Source of the DNA: Casuarina equisetifolia
Taxonomy: Eukaryota; Streptophyta; Magnoliopsida; Fagales; Casuarinaceae
Direction of reading: 5' to 3'
DNA length: 64,000 nt
Assembly: GCA_028551475.1 (NCBI GenBank)
Contig: CM052361.1
Location: 21,899,491-21,963,490 of the forward strand
Each line of letters starts with the position of its first letter. Positions within the stretch are counted from its first letter, which is position 1. This document shows, one piece after another, positions 22,811 through 33,835 of the stretch. Under the pieces are notes generated by a model. It was not told where the DNA came from, ran no database searches, and was given only the letters and a program-made list of their open reading frames with translations. A program made the position numbers and the translations under genes.

Positions 22811-24659
22811 ATGGAGAAGCAAAGGAAGGGACGTCTTCGGCTGGTGCTAGTTCCAGGCCCGTTCCAAGGCCACATAAACCCAATGCTTCAGCTGGGTACT
22901 ATTCTCCACTCCAAAGGTTTCTCCATCACTGTCGTTCATGCTCAGTACAACTCCCCCAATCCTTCAAGCTATCCTTATTTCTACTTCCTTCCCTTGCCAG
23001 ATACCTCATCTGACCACAATATCTTAACTGGTCAGTTACTAGATTTTATATTGCAACTTAATAAAAATTGCAGAGCTCGTTTCCATGAATTATTGGCCGA
23101 AGTTATGAGGCAAGACGAACCGGATGTTAGAATTGCCTGCATCATCTATGACGAGCTCACGTACTTTTCTGAAGCAGTGGCAAAGGATTTGAAGCTTCCA
23201 AGCATCATCTTACGTACCAGTAGTGCCGCCGTTTTCCTTGCTCGAACTTCCCTTATCCAATTAAAGGCAAAAGGCCACATTCCCTTTCCAGGTTCGTATA
23301 CATGTTTAATTTTCAACGTGGAAATGGGAGTAACAACCGTGGTGTTCCCGAGATGCAAACCATCAAGGGTCAAACATCATACCTCTCTTATTGCAAATGA
23401 TTTTATTTCGATAGAAATTATAAAATGAGAAACTAAGCAAGCATTAAACCTTGTTTGGGGAAGGGGAAAGATACAGCATATTATTAGGCATGTTAGGTGA
23501 TTCTCTGTACATGATGAGTTGCTTCTTGACAGAAGCACAGAGTAAGCCTTCACCACCCAAGTCCTACAACAACGTTTGGAATATACGTTTCTTTTTACTC
23601 TATTTTTCACGCGGTGTTGCCTGAATCTTGAAGTAGCTTTCCTGTTTGATGAGGCTTCCTTTTCAAACCATCCATTTTAGAGGTGCCTGAAAATCTAAGT
23701 TGCCCTGGTTGCAGATCAAGAAGAGCTTTCAGCCAGTTTATTTCCCTTGAGAGATCACAAACCGTCAAATGATCAATTCTCACTTTTGGATTGCAGAGTC
23801 TAGGTCTGAGGATCCCGTTCCAGAGCTTTATCCACTCAGGTTCAAGGATCTACCTCTCAACAACTTTGGAAAATTAGAGAACCTTTTGCAAATAATCAAG
23901 GAAGTTTCTGAGTCGTCTTCAGCCGTCATTTATAATACTGTTGACTGCCTTGAACATTCATCATTAGAAAAGATCAAACGACAGTATCAAGTCCCGATCC
24001 TCTCACTAGGCCCCATGCATAAGATTGCCTCGGCCTCCTACAGTAGCTTATTGGAAGAGGACAGAAGTTGCTTGGCATGGCTTGAGAAGCAAAGTTGTAA
24101 CTCAGTCATTTATGTAAGCTTAGGAAGTGTCGCATCCATGGACGTCAAAGAGCTAGTTGAGATGGCTTGGGGGCTTGCAAACAGCCAGCAACCTTTCTTG
24201 TGGGTGATTCGTCCAGGTTCAGTTCAGGGTGCTGAATGGATTGAGGTATTGCCCCAAGGTCTCAAAGAAGACATTAGCAAGAGGAGTTACATCGTGAAAT
24301 GGGTACCCCAAAAGGAAGTTTTGGCGCACGGTTCAGTGGGAGGATTTCTGAGCCATTGTGGATGGAATTCAACACTGGAGAGTATTTCCGAAGGTGTACC
24401 GATGATATGCAGACCATGTTTTGGGGACCAGAGAGTGACTGCAAGGTATGTGAGCTGTGTTTGGAGAGTAGGCCTGGAATTGGAGGGTGAGTTGGAGAGA
24501 AGTGAGATAGAGAAGGCGGTCAGAAGACTCATGGTGGGTGAAGAAGGGAAAGAGATACAGAAGAGGGCCAAGAATTTGAAGGAGAGAGTTGAGGTTTGCA
24601 CTACAGAAAGAGGTTCTTCCAACAATTCCTTGAACCAGCTAATGGATATGATCACGTAG
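22811..24659 (+). CDS. UGT76-like UDP-glycosyltransferase, gene B (two exons)
   Basis: Exons 22811-23291 and 23797-24659 (GT..AG intron of 505 bp, phase 1) give 447 residues, normal for the family. Family-1 glycosyltransferases move a sugar, usually glucose, from UDP-sugar to small acceptors in the cytosol. Catalytic His21 in G-H-I-N-P-M and partner Asp114 are present. The 44-residue PSPG box is at 329-372, with H-C-G-W-N-S and a final Gln typical of UDP-glucose users. The start is chosen from paralogues. Residue 16 is Gly where C, D and E have Cys. The UGT76 assignment rests on sequence feel (V-P-E-L/F-x-P-L-R-F-K-D-L-P after the intron). Known UGT76 enzymes act on cytokinins, auxin, N-hydroxypipecolate or terpenoids; the substrate here is unknown. 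Convergent with gene C. Confidence 0.93.
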
Positions 24660-24785
24660 TTTTAATTTTTATTTTTCTTTATTATGAAGTATGAAATTCC
24701 AAATTATTATTAAGACGGATAGTATATAGCATTTGGTTACAATTTTCTTTCACTACCGAAACAAATAGATACGGTATTTATTTCA

Positions 24786-25077
24786 ACCAGAAATTTCAAT
24801 TGCTTTGCTGTCTGGCTTCTTCACCTCCTTGGGAACGGTGACCGTGAGAACCCCGTTCTCCATCGATGCCTTCACCTCTTCGATCTCACATTCTCCGGCA
24901 GCCTGAACCTCCGCACAAACTTGCCGCTGCTACGCTCCACTTCATGCTACTTGTCGTTCTTGTCTTCCTTCTCCACTTATCTGGAGGACTCTGTTTTCTT
25001 CTATCTCAACTTTCACCTCCTCCTTCTTCAACCCAGGAAGATCGGCCTTGAAGACATGGGCTTCTGGGGTCATTTAG
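24786..25077 (-). pseudogene. HSP20 (class I) fragment between two UGT genes
   Basis: Minus strand: [12 protein letters not shown] at the right end, [15 protein letters not shown] near the left, and S-K-A-I-E-I-S at the end. Frames change at least twice. Only about the last 95 codons of a class I sHSP. It lies in the 471-bp gap between the convergent genes B and C, unlike copies 1 and 2, which lie upstream of a UGT. Confidence 0.8.
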
Positions 25078-25130
25078 GAAGAAAAAAAAAAAGAACAAAG
25101 AAAAAAAAATTGATGGTAGCATTTACGAAA

Positions 25131-26779
25131 TTAAAAGGACATGATCATCTTTATTAGCTCGTTCAAAGAATTGTTGGAAGGGCCACCTTCTTTAATGCAA
25201 AGCTCGACTTTCTCCTTTAAAATGTTGGTCCTCTTCCGCAACTCTTTCCCTTCTTCATCCATCATAAGTCTTCTTATGGCTTTCTCTATCTCACCTCTCT
25301 CCAGCTCACCCTCCAATTCCAGGCCTACCCTCCACACCTCCGTCAAATACCTTGTGTTCACTCTTTGGTCCCCAAAACAGGGTCGGCATATCATTGGAAT
25401 GCCTTCGGAAATACTCTCCAGCGTCGAATTCCAACCACAGTGGCTCAAAAATCCTCCCACTGCACCGTGTGCCAAAACTTCCTTTTGGGGTGCCCATTTC
25501 ACGATGTAACTCCTCTTGCTAATTTCTTCTTTGAGACCTTGGGGCAGTACCTCAGTCCATTCAGCACCCCGAACTGAGCCTGGCCTAATCACCCACAAGA
25601 AAGACTGCCGGCTGTTCGCTAGCCCCCAGGCCATCTCAACTATCTCTTTGACGTCCATGGATGCCACACTTCCCAAGCTTACATAAATGACTGAGTTACA
25701 ACTTTGCTTCTCAAGCCATGCCAAGCAACTCCTGTCCTCTTCCAATACACTACTGGAGGATGTCGAGGCAATCCGATGCACAGGGCCAATTGGGAAGATT
25801 GGAACTTGGTATTGCTGTTGGATTTTTGCCAATAATGAACTTTCAAGGCAGTCAATTGTGTTATGAATGATGGCTGAGGATGTTTTACTGTCAGAAGCTT
25901 TATTCACTATTGGCGAAATCCCAAATGTTCCAGACAGAGGTAAAGGTAGATCCTTGAATCTGAGCGGATAAAGCTCTGGAACTGGATCCTGTGATATAGA
26001 TTCTGTAATGCAGAAAAGCTTGAGTATAGCTTGCTTAAATAAATGGGCTATGGTCATTCAATAGTCAGAAGCCAATTTATGTGTTCAGGACAGACAAAAC
26101 TCATTTTTCTAAACAGACACAAACCCCCCAACAAGACCCCCCTACCCATCCCTGAATTTCACATTCTATAATGCCTACCTAAATAAAATAACTTGCAAGA
26201 AGAGAGGCCTGATGTTTCTATCTTATCAATGTCTGCATAGAAAGCGACTTTGTATGTTATATTCCATTTTAGTTTGAATATCGAACATGCACACGAACCT
26301 GGGAAAGGAAAATTGCCTTCTGCCATCAGTTGGATAAGGACAGCACGAGCAAGAAAAGTGGCAGCACTATTGGTGCGGAAGATGATGCTTGGAAGCTTCA
26401 GATCCGTTGCTACCTCTCCAGAGAAGTACATGAACTCATCGTGGATGATGCAGGAGATTCCATGATCCGAGCCATGTTGCCCCTTGACTCCAGCCAAGCA
26501 TTCTTGGAAACGGTCTTTACAATTGGTATTAAGCTTTGTTAGAAAAGCTGTTATTTGGCCGGTTAAGATGTTGTGATCAGATGAGGTATCTGGCAAGGGA
26601 AGAAAGTGGAAATCGGGATGGCTTGAAGGATTTGGCGAGTTGTACTGGGCGTGAACGACTGTGATGGAGAAGCCCCTCGAGTGGAAGAAGGTTCCCAATT
26701 GAAGCATTGGGTTTATGTGGCCTTGGAATGGGCATGGGACTAGCACCAGCCTGAGACGTCCCTTCTCTTGCTTTTCCAT
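25131..26779 (-). CDS. UGT76-like UDP-glycosyltransferase, gene C (two exons)
   Basis: Exon 1 is 26779-26299 (481 bp) and exon 2 is 26002-25131 (872 bp), with a 296-bp GT..AG phase-1 intron at the same codon as gene B; 450 residues. His21 and Asp114 are present and the PSPG box is complete at 330-373, ending in Gln. Exon 2 is very close to gene B, suggesting recent duplication or gene conversion. An upstream in-frame Met exists in a longer open frame, but it is separated by a long GA repeat (Arg-Glu coding), so the Met at 26779, aligned with paralogues, is preferred. Predicted role: glucosylation of an unidentified small acceptor in the cytosol. Confidence 0.93.
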
Positions 26780-26781
26780 CT

Positions 26782-26784
<3 letters not shown>

Positions 26785-26823
<39 letters not shown>

Positions 26824-26828
26824 CTCTC
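26785..26828 (-). repeat. GA/CT dinucleotide tract in the leader of UGT gene C
   Basis: About 20 CT units on the plus strand (GA in sense), ending a few bases before the ATG. Shorter tracts occupy the same place in genes D (30142-30161) and E (35784-35802). Confidence 0.85.
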
Positions 26829-27072
26829 TGTGTCACGGACTTAATCACCCACACAGACAGAGTTTTCAGTTGAACTAGGAAATGGCTTAATCTGTCCGTG
26901 AAATATACGACAAGATATAGGCACGCCTCGTGTGAAAACAGCATGCATGCATGCACCGCCTCACAATTGAAGAACAGATGCATTTCTCTTTCGGACTCCA
27001 AAAGCTATCTCGAATGCAATTATTTGTAATGGTTGGTTGTGAACAAGAGTTTCCGACGGTTTTAATCAGCGG

Positions 27073-27091
27073 TGCGTGTGCAATGACGAAG
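27073..27091 (-). promoter_or_regulatory. Conserved UGT promoter element, gene C
   Basis: TGCGTGTGCAATGACGAAG on plus (sense CTTCGTCATTGCACACGCA), about 295 bp upstream of the gene C start; one base differs from gene B. Confidence 0.55.
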
Positions 27092-27239
27092 GTCTTGTGC
27101 TGGACCACGTACTGGGGCAATGACATTGATGCCACCTATCCAGGTTGCTGGAAGCAGGCCAAACTTTCAACAAAGCAAGGTGGCTTATCTTCGATCGTGC
27201 TTTCCCAGGCCTCACGGTGTCCGTAATTTGCTTGACGTT

Positions 27240-28569
27240 ACGACGTCGGCGCATAGACAAATTGTTGGAAATGATTTCTTTTTCACAAGACCTCTGATTT
27301 TGTGGAGCACAAAGCTTTGGTACACGGTTTTGTTTGCAGTGGACATTGACAGAGGTCTCTTTATACTTTTGAAACTCACCCATCTAGAGAAAGTATGTGA
27401 TCCCTTTCATCCTGCACAGAAGAATGCACTACATAGTTGAATTGTTTACGACTAAACAAGGTGCGGCTTAGCCCTTTTCAGGGGACGGGTACAGGGAGTT
27501 GTGACAGTCAGAATAATCACTTCATTCCTTAAAATTAAATTACAAGAAAATTGAATATCCATTTATATATAAATAAAATTGATATAACCTAGAGAGACGG
27601 TTTTTTTTTTTAATCTCTTAGGCACCAAAAAAAAAAAATGGTAGACGTGATGTATGAAGGCAATGGAGTGTTGAGTTTAATGTTTGTTGTTTAACAGAAT
27701 GGGTAGAACCTGAGTTTAAGTCCCAGTCTATTATGGGAAAAGGCAACGTAGGGAGCAGGTTGGCTAAGGGGTTAAGATGGTTCCTACGGGATGGCTGTTG
27801 TGCAGGGAAAGCTTGAAATCTGACCGAGTTACGAAGGCATTGACAGGATCGTATTATGCGGTGAAAGGTTGAGATATGGAGTTTATTACTACACGGGTTG
27901 GTGAAGGGTATGTATCATATAGGTTGGTGAGATGATACGCAAGATGCTCACTGCTGGTAAGTGCTTAGCTTTGTGGCGAGTAGGTCCTGCTTGGCTCTTG
28001 GTTTAGGTTCAACACTCAAAAGGGCTTGTGTCTGAAAGAAAAGTTAAGAAAAAAAAATACTTCAATAACAAGGAAAGATTTCACTAATTAGCTCCAATGA
28101 CTTACGGGGATAATTATAATCAAGGGATTTCAATTCCTTTTCTTGCATTTCCCTTTTGTATTTCTATTTAAATGTATTTTCATTTTTAGAAGATTAGTAA
28201 GAGGAAGCGTTAGAAATAAAAGGGTAAGTGCATGAAGAAGCTTGGCAATTTATAAAATTATTTTAAAATTTTAGCATTATTTTTCTTACGATGTAATGTA
28301 GTATTCTTTCTCATTATCCATATTTTGAATAATATGGCAACCATTGATCCTTTACTTAAAGACAAAAATAAGAAAGTATAAGATGACTTTCCAAATAGTT
28401 GGTCTGTTACGCACTCTGTTACGTAGAGATGTAACATAGTCTTTGTTACTTATGGTAATAAATAAATATGCCCTCTTCTAAGAGAGTACGGAATGATAAA
28501 TTAGTATATTAGACTTCATATAAAGATAAAATTTTCGAGATTTCTTGGAAGACTTTTATACATGAACTT
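27240..28569. other. Intergenic stretch between UGT genes C and D
   Basis: No gene seen. 27601-27640 carries a T run and an A run flanking a short spacer. 27700-28030 has higher GC and a B-box-like string near 27713 but no clear A box or duplication, so no element is called. Confidence 0.4.
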
Positions 28570-28609
28570 GAAATATGTTCCCTCCAATCAGAAAACTAAA
28601 CATAAGTTT

Positions 28610-30141
28610 TCAAAACGACATGATCATCTCTAATAGTTGGTTCAAGGAATTGTTGGAAGAGCCCCCATCTGTCGTGCAAAGCTCGATTGTCTCCTTCAAA
28701 TTCTTGGCCCTCTCCCGCATCTCTAGTCCTTCTTCATCCACCATAAGTCTCCTTACAACTCTCTCTATCTCAACTCGCTCCGACTCACCCTCCAATTCTA
28801 GGCCCACCCTCCAAACGTGGCTCACATACCTTGCGTTCACTTTCTGGTCCCCGAAACATGGTCTGCATATAACCGGAACTCCTTCACAAATACTCTCGAG
28901 TGTTGAATTCCATCCACAATGGCTCAAAAATCCTCCCACCGCTTCATGCGCCAGAACTTCCTTTTGGGGTGCCCATTTCACGATGTAACTCCTCTCTCTA
29001 ATGTTTTCTTTTAGATCTTCGGGCAGTTCCTCAAGCCATTCAGCACCAAGAACTGAGCCTGGCCGAACCACCCACAGGAAAGGTTGTTGGCTGTTTGCTA
29101 GCCCCCAAGCCATCTCAACTAGCTCTTTGAGGTCCATGGATGCTATGCTTCCCAGGCTTATATATATGACGGACTCACAACTCTGCTTGTCAAGCCATGC
29201 CAAGCAGCTTGTGTCCTCCTCTAATAAGCTACTGCAGGAGGCTGATGAAATCTTATGCATAGGACCTAGTGGGAAGATCGGAACTTGATATAGTTGCTGG
29301 ATCTTTTGCAACGACCAATGTTCGAGGCAGTCAATTGTATTGTAAATGATGGCTGAAGATATTTCACTACTAGAAACGTTACTCAGTAGTTGCAAATAGT
29401 TCTCTAATTTTCCAAAGATGTTTTTAGGTAGATCCTTGAACCTGAGTGGATAAAGCTCTGGAACTGGATTCTGAGACCAAGATTCTGCAACCCAAAAAAG
29501 TACAGGTGATAAATTTGATTGCTTTTGGTCATTAAAAGTACCCGCATAATTTATGTGTGTAGCAAGGATTATATACTTCCTTCTTTTTCCTCAACTGGTA
29601 AAAGATCATTATTTCCTACGTGATTTCTATTCCCATGTTGAACATCAAATCAATACAAACCTGGGAAGGGAATGTAGCCTTCTGCCTTTAATTGGATAAG
29701 AGCAGTACGAGCAAGAAAAACGGCAGCACTGCTAGTGCGCAAGATCATGCTAGGAAGCCTCAGGTCCTTCGCCACTACCTGGGAGAAGTACATGAACTCA
29801 TCGTGGATGATGCAGGCCACTCCGTCGTCGAGGTCCTCTTGCCTTATCAATTTATTCATGCATTCATGGAAACGAGCCCTGCAATTGGTATTAAGTTGCA
29901 ACATAAAATCTACTAACTGACCAGTAGCTATTTTGTCGTCAGGTGAAGTATCTGGCAAGGCAAGAAAGTGAAAATTGGGGTGGCTCGAAGGATTGGGAGA
30001 GTTGTACTTAGCGTGAACGACTGTGACGGAGAAACCCTTGGAGTGGAGGATGCTGCCCAACTGAAGCATTGGATTTATGTGGCCTTGGAAAGGGCATGGG
30101 ACAAGCACCACCCGGAGGCGTCCCCTTCCTTGTTTTGTCAT
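28610..30141 (-). CDS. UGT76-like UDP-glycosyltransferase, gene D (two exons)
   Basis: Exon 1 is 30141-29661 (481 bp) and exon 2 is 29484-28610 (875 bp), with a short 176-bp phase-1 intron; 451 residues. His21 in G-H-I-N-P-M, Asp114 in I-I-H-D-E, and a complete PSPG box at 331-374 ending in Gln. The start at 30141 aligns with the paralogues; a GA tract lies directly before it. Exon 2 begins E-S-W-S-Q-N-P-V-P-E-L, with Asn where the others have Asp. An about 850-bp insertion separates its leader from the conserved promoter element. Substrate unknown. Confidence 0.93.
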
Positions 30142-30892
30142 CTCTCTCTCTCTCTCTCTCGCGTGACAAACACACTTGTGCAAGAGTTTACACACCCGAT
30201 GAAGGAATCAATTGCTTCGTCTGTCTGCTTCGTGCTTGCTTCATTCCAGTTTATAATACATTTGCCCCAACCCAAAAAAAAAAAAAAAGTGAGAGATACA
30301 TTTTCCTCACCACAAGCAAGGTTACTTTAACTAGAAGGTCTTTTTTTAATTTATATTTTCAAAGTCTTAATTTAATAGTTAACTCAAAAGTTTAAAGATC
30401 TTTTAATTTAAACTCCACCTAAGAGATCTGATCTTTTATTATGAAATTCTCAGTGTTGCATGAGATGAATGAGAGTCAATCTAAGCTCATATATAAGTTA
30501 AAAGTCTTAAAACCTCAACCTAAAAACTAACTCAAGAGTTAAAAGGTCCTTTTTTCTTTTTCCTTTTAAGCTATACTCTAATGATCTTATTTCTTAATTT
30601 GTGACTTAGTCTAGCACAAATTCTCCTACACACCAAGTATTATTACATTTTAACTTGTACAAGATAAAATAGGTTCAACTTGAACTCATATGTCAAGCTA
30701 AAAAACCTAAATCCTAAATCAAAAGTTAGTTTAAGAATTAAATGGTTTTCTTTTAATTTAAACTTTACCTTAAATATTTTATCAAAAAAAAAAAGATTTT
30801 CATTCTCCACACAACTTTAAATGAATTTCTTGTAATAGCTGGTTTTGAACAAAATAGTCTTCTTCTTGGTGGTCCGAAACGGCTTTGCGAAT

Positions 30893-30913
30893 GCAGTGAC
30901 GGAAAGTGGGTGT
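30893..30913 (-). promoter_or_regulatory. Diverged second copy of the UGT promoter element, gene D
   Basis: TGCGAATGCAGTGACGGAAAG on plus. Flanking sequence (30830-31030) aligns with the gene C promoter at 27020-27210, so this is a second promoter module, more diverged than that at 31123. Confidence 0.4.
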
Positions 30914-31122
30914 TCGATTACCTGGTGGAGTAATGACAATGATACCGCGACCCAAAGGCAACGTTTGGTGGACAAACAGAAATCCACTTGCCTTTACTTC
31001 GATCTTTTTCCTGGGCTGCTTGCGTTGGTGCTTGAATCTGCTAGTTAAGATTTGCGTGAAATGACCTTATTTAATTACAAGCGTGCATGCCACCGTCCCC
31101 ACTCTCCGATATTCAATTGCAG

Positions 31123-31141
31123 TGCGTATGCAATGACGAAA
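31123..31141 (-). promoter_or_regulatory. Conserved UGT promoter element, gene D
   Basis: TGCGTATGCAATGACGAAA on plus; its sense matches gene B in 18 of 19 bases. It is about 980 bp from the gene D start, because extra DNA lies between it and the leader. Confidence 0.5.
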
Positions 31142-31159
31142 GTCATGTGCTGGAATCTG

Positions 31160-33835
31160 GTTGTGGTCGCGATCGTTTCGGTTTTATAACCACACTTGGC
31201 ATTGGAAAACAAGACGAAAGTTGGCCGTTTATGCCTTTTCGACGTACGCAGGGACCAACAATCTCCTAAAGTTCTTCAGAACTCGAACAAAGCATCTCAG
31301 GTACCAATAATGTAGTAGTTGTCTTCATCCACCAAGTTCATCCAGAGAATAAAACAAAAATTAAGTTTTCTTATATACTGTTAAAACTTTAAATTCATAA
31401 AGACACCCTGTGCGTAAAACATCACTAAAGCCTACTTTTACCTCCTATTGGATCTATGGTCCCCATACTTATATATTTATCTATTTGTCTTGATCTGGAT
31501 TGGCCCTTTAATTAAACAATTGTCCATTTAAAACTCTAATAGAACTTTAAATCGATTTGCTATGATGATATCATCACATCATTTTACGATACGAAATCTA
31601 TTTATCAAAATCGGTACTAAAATCTTTTATTTCATATAAGATCTTCTTAATCTTACTTTGTATGACTGATAATATTGTAATAGGGGTAACGATACTTAAC
31701 TTCTTTAGAAGTTATAAATAATATCAAAGTTCATGTTAAATCTTCTCCATCTCATTCAATCTTAAGTTTAATGACACTCAATATGCAATAAGTATGTATT
31801 GGACTAGAGTTTTATATCATAAGAAAATATTTTCAAAATAAAGTTTAAACAAAAAAAAAAAAGACCCAAATGTTGAGCCAATCCAACCCAAATTTAAGCC
31901 TTATTTTAGGTCATTTTTAAGGTGGTGTTGTCATAATATTGGATTAAAAGAGTTATTTTAGAATAGCCCTAAAAAGAAAAGAGGGAAAGAAAAAAGAAAT
32001 AGCCAATTTTTTGTAGGAATTAAAAGCCTTATGCAATAGTTCATCAAACGCTTGATTAAGATTAATTTTTGCTCTAATTAGGCTGATTTTTGTTTAATAG
32101 GTTTGGGATTGGATGTTCTTTATTTTCAATAGCTGAATCAATATTTGGAGCTTTCTATATAAGTAGATCTTGGTCTAAAATCTAGATGATTTTTCTCTAA
32201 CTTTTATTGATTAAGTTGATGATTTCAACTTATTCTTCATTATCAATTATTGATAGTAAATTTTTGTCATGTTAATATTGTTAAGCACTTGATTGGGTTA
32301 TAAATATAAAGATTTATACAATAAAAAATTTTGATAGACTCCATGATCGGTTCCATGGATTCCATCCTTAACTTCGAAAGAATTTTTCACATAAAAAATT
32401 TCTCGTGTGTTGATTATGTAGATTGTAATATTTGTATCTTTTACTTGTAATTCAAAGTACATAATTTTTGTTTCAGAATTTTCTCATAAGTTCAACCAAA
32501 ATGGAATAGTTTAGACGTTTTTTTCCCAACACCAACAACCCTTTTTCCTCTATATTTTTTTCCCCAATCTAATTCTTCAAATATCCCATTTGCTTTCAAG
32601 TAAAATTTTTCAGAAACAAAAACTTTAGCATCTTAAACTTCACATTTATTAGCATTACAAAATAATTCTCTGTTATGAACTATAATTTGAGAAGAGCTTT
32701 TTCAAATTCATAATTGGAAGATGTTAAGATAGAGAGTTAGTTATAATAAAGCTCATGAAATTGCATGCATTGCGTTTGGTATACTAGGTGCAGGTAGAGG
32801 GAGCAAAACCAACTTTACTAGTCTCCAAGTCAAATCCTAGAGCTATAATGGAACCAATGCTAGAGCTATCGGCCGAAGTCGCTGGCAAAATTTCTATGCA
32901 CTTGGTCTAAGGAACACTCAGTTCGACACCCATAATCGTAAAACCCTTCTTATTTTATTTTATTTTATTTTTAAAAAATAGCCCTTGAAAACAAAGCTAT
33001 TGTTGAAATTGAGGACAACTTATTCTCGTATCGTGAGAATTCTCTTCAAGTTTGTTTGATTGAGATGTTGGTGAAGTCTTTGGACGCTAAACTAGACAAT
33101 TTGTGTCCCATAATGTGAGTATGAAAATAACAACTAAAAAGTTTGATCAAATTTAGAAGTTGACTCAATAATAAAATAAAGATAATTCACATAAGATTTA
33201 GACAATATAAGACATATTATTTATATTATTTTTCACACATCCTCACTTCAAGCTTGAGAAAATACTTTTTACATAAATATATATCTATCAACAATAAAGT
33301 GTAAACACTAGTTCTGATATTTTGTCAAAAAGTTTAATTTTATTTAAAAGTTAACTAAAAAATAAAAAAAATTTAATTAAAAAATTCAAGCAAGATTTAA
33401 ATAATATAAAACTTACGTTTTACTACTTTTTTTTTATTACAAATAATCAGTAGCAAGGAACGCAAGGAGGCTACCCACAGGTACTCAGAGGTGCAGCGTC
33501 AGATAGCAAGTGGCAACTACAGGTAGTGACAGAGAAACCCTTGAGCCACACTTTTACAGAGTTCCGACGAGCACGACACAGGAACAAAGGAGGGAGAGTG
33601 ATCCGCAGTAAACGTCCCCTCGGTGCTTTTACACTTAATGCAGCAACTGTACGTGCATGGCACCAACGTTAACACACAGAAGTGCGCGTTTACACTTAAT
33701 ATTTAACACAACCGTAGAAAACCTCAAACCTTATTTTTTTCAAAAAAAGATTACACATCCATGGTCCACATACATTAAACATCTCATCTAGAAAAGAGAG
33801 GCGACTAGGGTAAATTCGTGATAGATACAGAGCTA
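31160..33835. other. Intergenic stretch between UGT genes D and E
   Basis: No gene seen. It holds an LTR at 31926-32531 and a GC-richer unassigned block at 33440-33710 with a repeated TTTACACTTAAT. The stretch 32780-32980, ending in an ATTTT run, could be a decayed SINE, but boxes and duplications are not convincing. Confidence 0.45.
31926..32531 (+). mobile_element. Old LTR (copia-associated family), copy 3
   Basis: TGTTG...CCCAACA, about 606 bp, aligned over most of its length with 2923-3626 and 61864-62548. Solo; target duplications not clear. Confidence 0.65.

Noticed and set aside
22600-23013. Open frame of 137 codons overlapping the UGT B leader and exon 1
   Set aside because: Different frame from the conserved UGT exon and not conserved in the duplicate; a shadow frame.
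25141-25509. Long plus-strand frames opposite UGT exon 2 (also at 28575, 33846 and 24287)
   Set aside because: Antisense shadows of conserved UGT exons; same strand-mirror pattern in every paralogue.
27700-28030. Possible SINE (B-box-like string near 27713)
   Set aside because: No convincing A box, tail or flanking duplication.
33440-33710. Possible transposon in a GC-richer block before UGT gene E
   Set aside because: No terminal repeats, target duplication or coding domain seen.
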